A stretch of 6,511 nt of DNA, taken from the NCBI GenBank assembly GCA_015663065.1, contig DQSX01000153.1, forward strand, positions 1 through 6,511. Direction: 5' to 3'. The stretch is from Sulfurovum sp. (GTDB taxonomy: Bacteria > Campylobacterota > Campylobacteria > Campylobacterales > Sulfurovaceae). The translations under genes and the position numbers were made by a program. Below are positions 5,457 to 6,511 of this stretch, piece after piece. Numbering within the stretch: position 1 is the stretch's first letter; each line of letters starts with the position of its first letter. The notes under the pieces were generated by a model, which was not told the DNA's origin, ran no database searches, and saw only the letters and a program-made list of their open reading frames with translations.

Positions 5457-5542
5457 GTCATTCCGGACTTGATCCGGAATCCCCTAAAGTTTCAAAATAC
5501 CCTTTGAGACCAACAGAGATCCTGAAACAAGTTCAGGATGAC
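5457..5542. repeat. Composite palindromic repeat, unit 3, within the leuA leader
   Basis: The element is bounded by GTCAT (5457-5461) and its inverse ATGAC (5538-5542). Each end is a perfect hairpin: ATTCCGGA/TCCGGAAT (5460-5467 with 5473-5480, loop CTTGA), and ATCCTGAA/TTCAGGAT (5519-5526 with 5532-5539, loop ACAAG). The 24-bp ends are also inverted repeats of each other (17 of 24), so the RNA can form two local hairpins or one long-range stem. Its right hairpin shares the core CTGAAACAAGTTCAG with the style of units 1 and 2, but the GTCATTCC end is a different subtype. GTCATTCCGGACTTGATCCGG-like palindromes are, from memory, common dispersed repeats in proteobacterial genomes. Neither hairpin is followed by a U-run, so neither is a standard terminator. 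It ends 26 bp before leuA. Confidence 0.75.
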
Positions 5543-5567
5543 ATGCAGATATAACAAGGTAATAAAA

Positions 5568-6511
5568 ATGAATCAAGAAACCATTAAAATATTTGACACC
5601 ACATTAAGAGACGGTGAGCAGAGTCCCGGTGCTTCCATGAACACCGAAGAGAAGATCCAGATCGCAGCACAGTTAGAGCGTTTGGGTGTAGACATCATAG
5701 AAGCAGGTTTTGCAGCAGCAAGCCCGGGAGATTTTGATGCTATCGATAAAATATCACAGCGCGTCACAAACTCAACCGTCTGTTCATTGGCAAGAGCCAT
5801 TGACTCCGACATCAAAGCAGCCGGAGAAGCCATAGCCAAAGCAAAGATGCAACGTATCCATACGTTCATCGCTACTTCCAAGATACACATGGAACACAAG
5901 CTTAAAATGACTCCAGATGAAGTCATAAAAAGAGCCGTACGTGCGGTTGAATATGCACGTACTTTTGTAGACGACGTAGAGTTCTCCTGTGAAGATGCAG
6001 GACGTTCAGACATGGGCTTCATGAAAGAGATAAGCGATGCGGTCATTGAAGCAGGTGTAACAACCATTAACTTGCCTGACACAGTTGGTTTCAGGTTGCC
6101 TTTTGAGATCGGTGCCATGGTCAAAGAGATGAGTGAATACACCAAAGGCAGAGCCATCATCTCTGTACATAACCACAATGACTTGGGCTTAGGTGTAGCA
6201 AACTCTTTAGAAGCAGTAGTCAATGGTGCCAGACAGATAGAGTGTACCATTAACGGCTTGGGTGAGAGAGCGGGGAATGCTGCGTTGGAAGAGATCGTCA
6301 TGGCATTGAAAACGCGCTCAGATGTTTTTGCAGACTTCAAGACCAATATCAATACCAAAGAGATCTACCCATCCAGCCGTTTGATCGCCAGTATAACAGG
6401 TATTGAGCCACAGCCCAACAAAGCCATTGTGGGTAAAAATGCTTTTGCCCATGAGAGCGGGATACACCAGGACGGTATGTTGAAAAATAAAGAGACCTAC
6501 GAGATCATCCG
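5568..6511 (+). CDS. leuA: 2-isopropylmalate synthase, N-terminal part, truncated by window end
   Basis: LeuA condenses acetyl-CoA with 2-oxoisovalerate to give 2-isopropylmalate, the committed step of leucine synthesis. The window holds 314 codons without a stop, out of an expected total of about 500. The HMGL-like TIM-barrel catalytic domain begins FDTTLRDGEQSPGAS. Arg14 and Asp15 of this motif, His201 and His203 in SVHNHNDLG, and Asn237 in GERAGNAALEE are the conserved active-site and metal-binding positions. RIHTFIATS and EFSCEDAGRSD are typical of bacterial type I LeuA and argue against homocitrate or citramalate synthase. The C-terminal leucine-binding allosteric domain lies beyond the window. 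The ATG at 5568 has AAGGT at 5556-5560, 7 nt upstream. Expression is probably controlled by the leucine-rich leader ORF at 5293-5364. Confidence 0.95.
   Translation, partial: MNQETIKIFDTTLRDGEQSPGASMNTEEKIQIAAQLERLGVDIIEAGFAAASPGDFDAIDKISQRVTNSTVCSLARAIDSDIKAAGEAIAKAKMQRIHTFIATSKIHMEHKLKMTPDEVIKRAVRAVEYARTFVDDVEFSCEDAGRSDMGFMKEISDAVIEAGVTTINLPDTVGFRLPFEIGAMVKEMSEYTKGRAIISVHNHNDLGLGVANSLEAVVNGARQIECTINGLGERAGNAALEEIVMALKTRSDVFADFKTNINTKEIYPSSRLIASITGIEPQPNKAIVGKNAFAHESGIHQDGMLKNKETYEII

Noticed and set aside
5550..5555. TATAAC as a second -10 box directly in front of leuA
   Set aside because: Initiation would fall at about 5562, downstream of the ribosome binding site at 5556-5560, and no -35 box is present.
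5573..6358. A 261-codon open frame on the minus strand
   Set aside because: It is the antisense shadow of leuA. The plus strand here encodes an unmistakable 2-isopropylmalate synthase with intact motifs and a ribosome binding site, while the minus-strand product is Ser/Ala/Met-rich and resembles nothing.

Overview
The window reads as a chromosomal stretch from a free-living member of the Campylobacterota (Epsilonproteobacteria), probably close to Sulfurovum or Sulfurimonas. This rests on recalled family resemblance: the FtsH and PssA proteins look like the Helicobacter/Campylobacter versions, and the order prmA-ftsH-pssA is one I know from Helicobacter pylori. Base composition is moderately AT-rich, genes are tightly packed, and ribosome binding sites are mostly AAGGA or AAGG. 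No database search was possible.

Layout. At the left edge (1-71, minus strand) is the first part of a heptosyltransferase I-like gene (waaC type), divergent from everything else. A 150-bp intergenic region then carries a good promoter and four perfect copies of a 7-bp repeat. From 222 to 5069 five plus-strand genes form one compact cluster: hisH, hisA, prmA, ftsH, pssA. Junctions are +8 bp, -11 bp, -8 bp and +2 bp, so they are very likely co-transcribed and partly translationally coupled. The cluster mixes histidine biosynthesis (HisH, HisA), ribosomal protein L11 methylation (PrmA), membrane protein quality control (FtsH) and phospholipid synthesis (PssA).

From 5070 to 5567 there is about 500 bp without a conventional gene, but it is rich in signals. 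It begins with two neighbouring composite palindromic repeats. Next comes a near-consensus sigma70-type promoter (TTGACA, 17 nt, TATACT), then a 23-codon open reading frame with a strong ribosome binding site and five consecutive leucine codons. An AU-rich tract with mutually exclusive hairpins and a third composite palindromic element follow. Then leuA (2-isopropylmalate synthase, first committed step of leucine synthesis) starts at 5568 and runs off the right edge.

The most notable observation is this leucine-rich leader peptide in front of leuA. It implies ribosome-stalling control of leucine synthesis, yet no classical GC-rich stem plus U-run terminator is visible, and a repeat element sits between the leader and the gene. 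Second is a possible 22-codon upstream ORF in front of hisH. It contains the heptanucleotide repeat and ends in an ATGA overlap with the hisH start only when the repeat has its present copy number modulo three.
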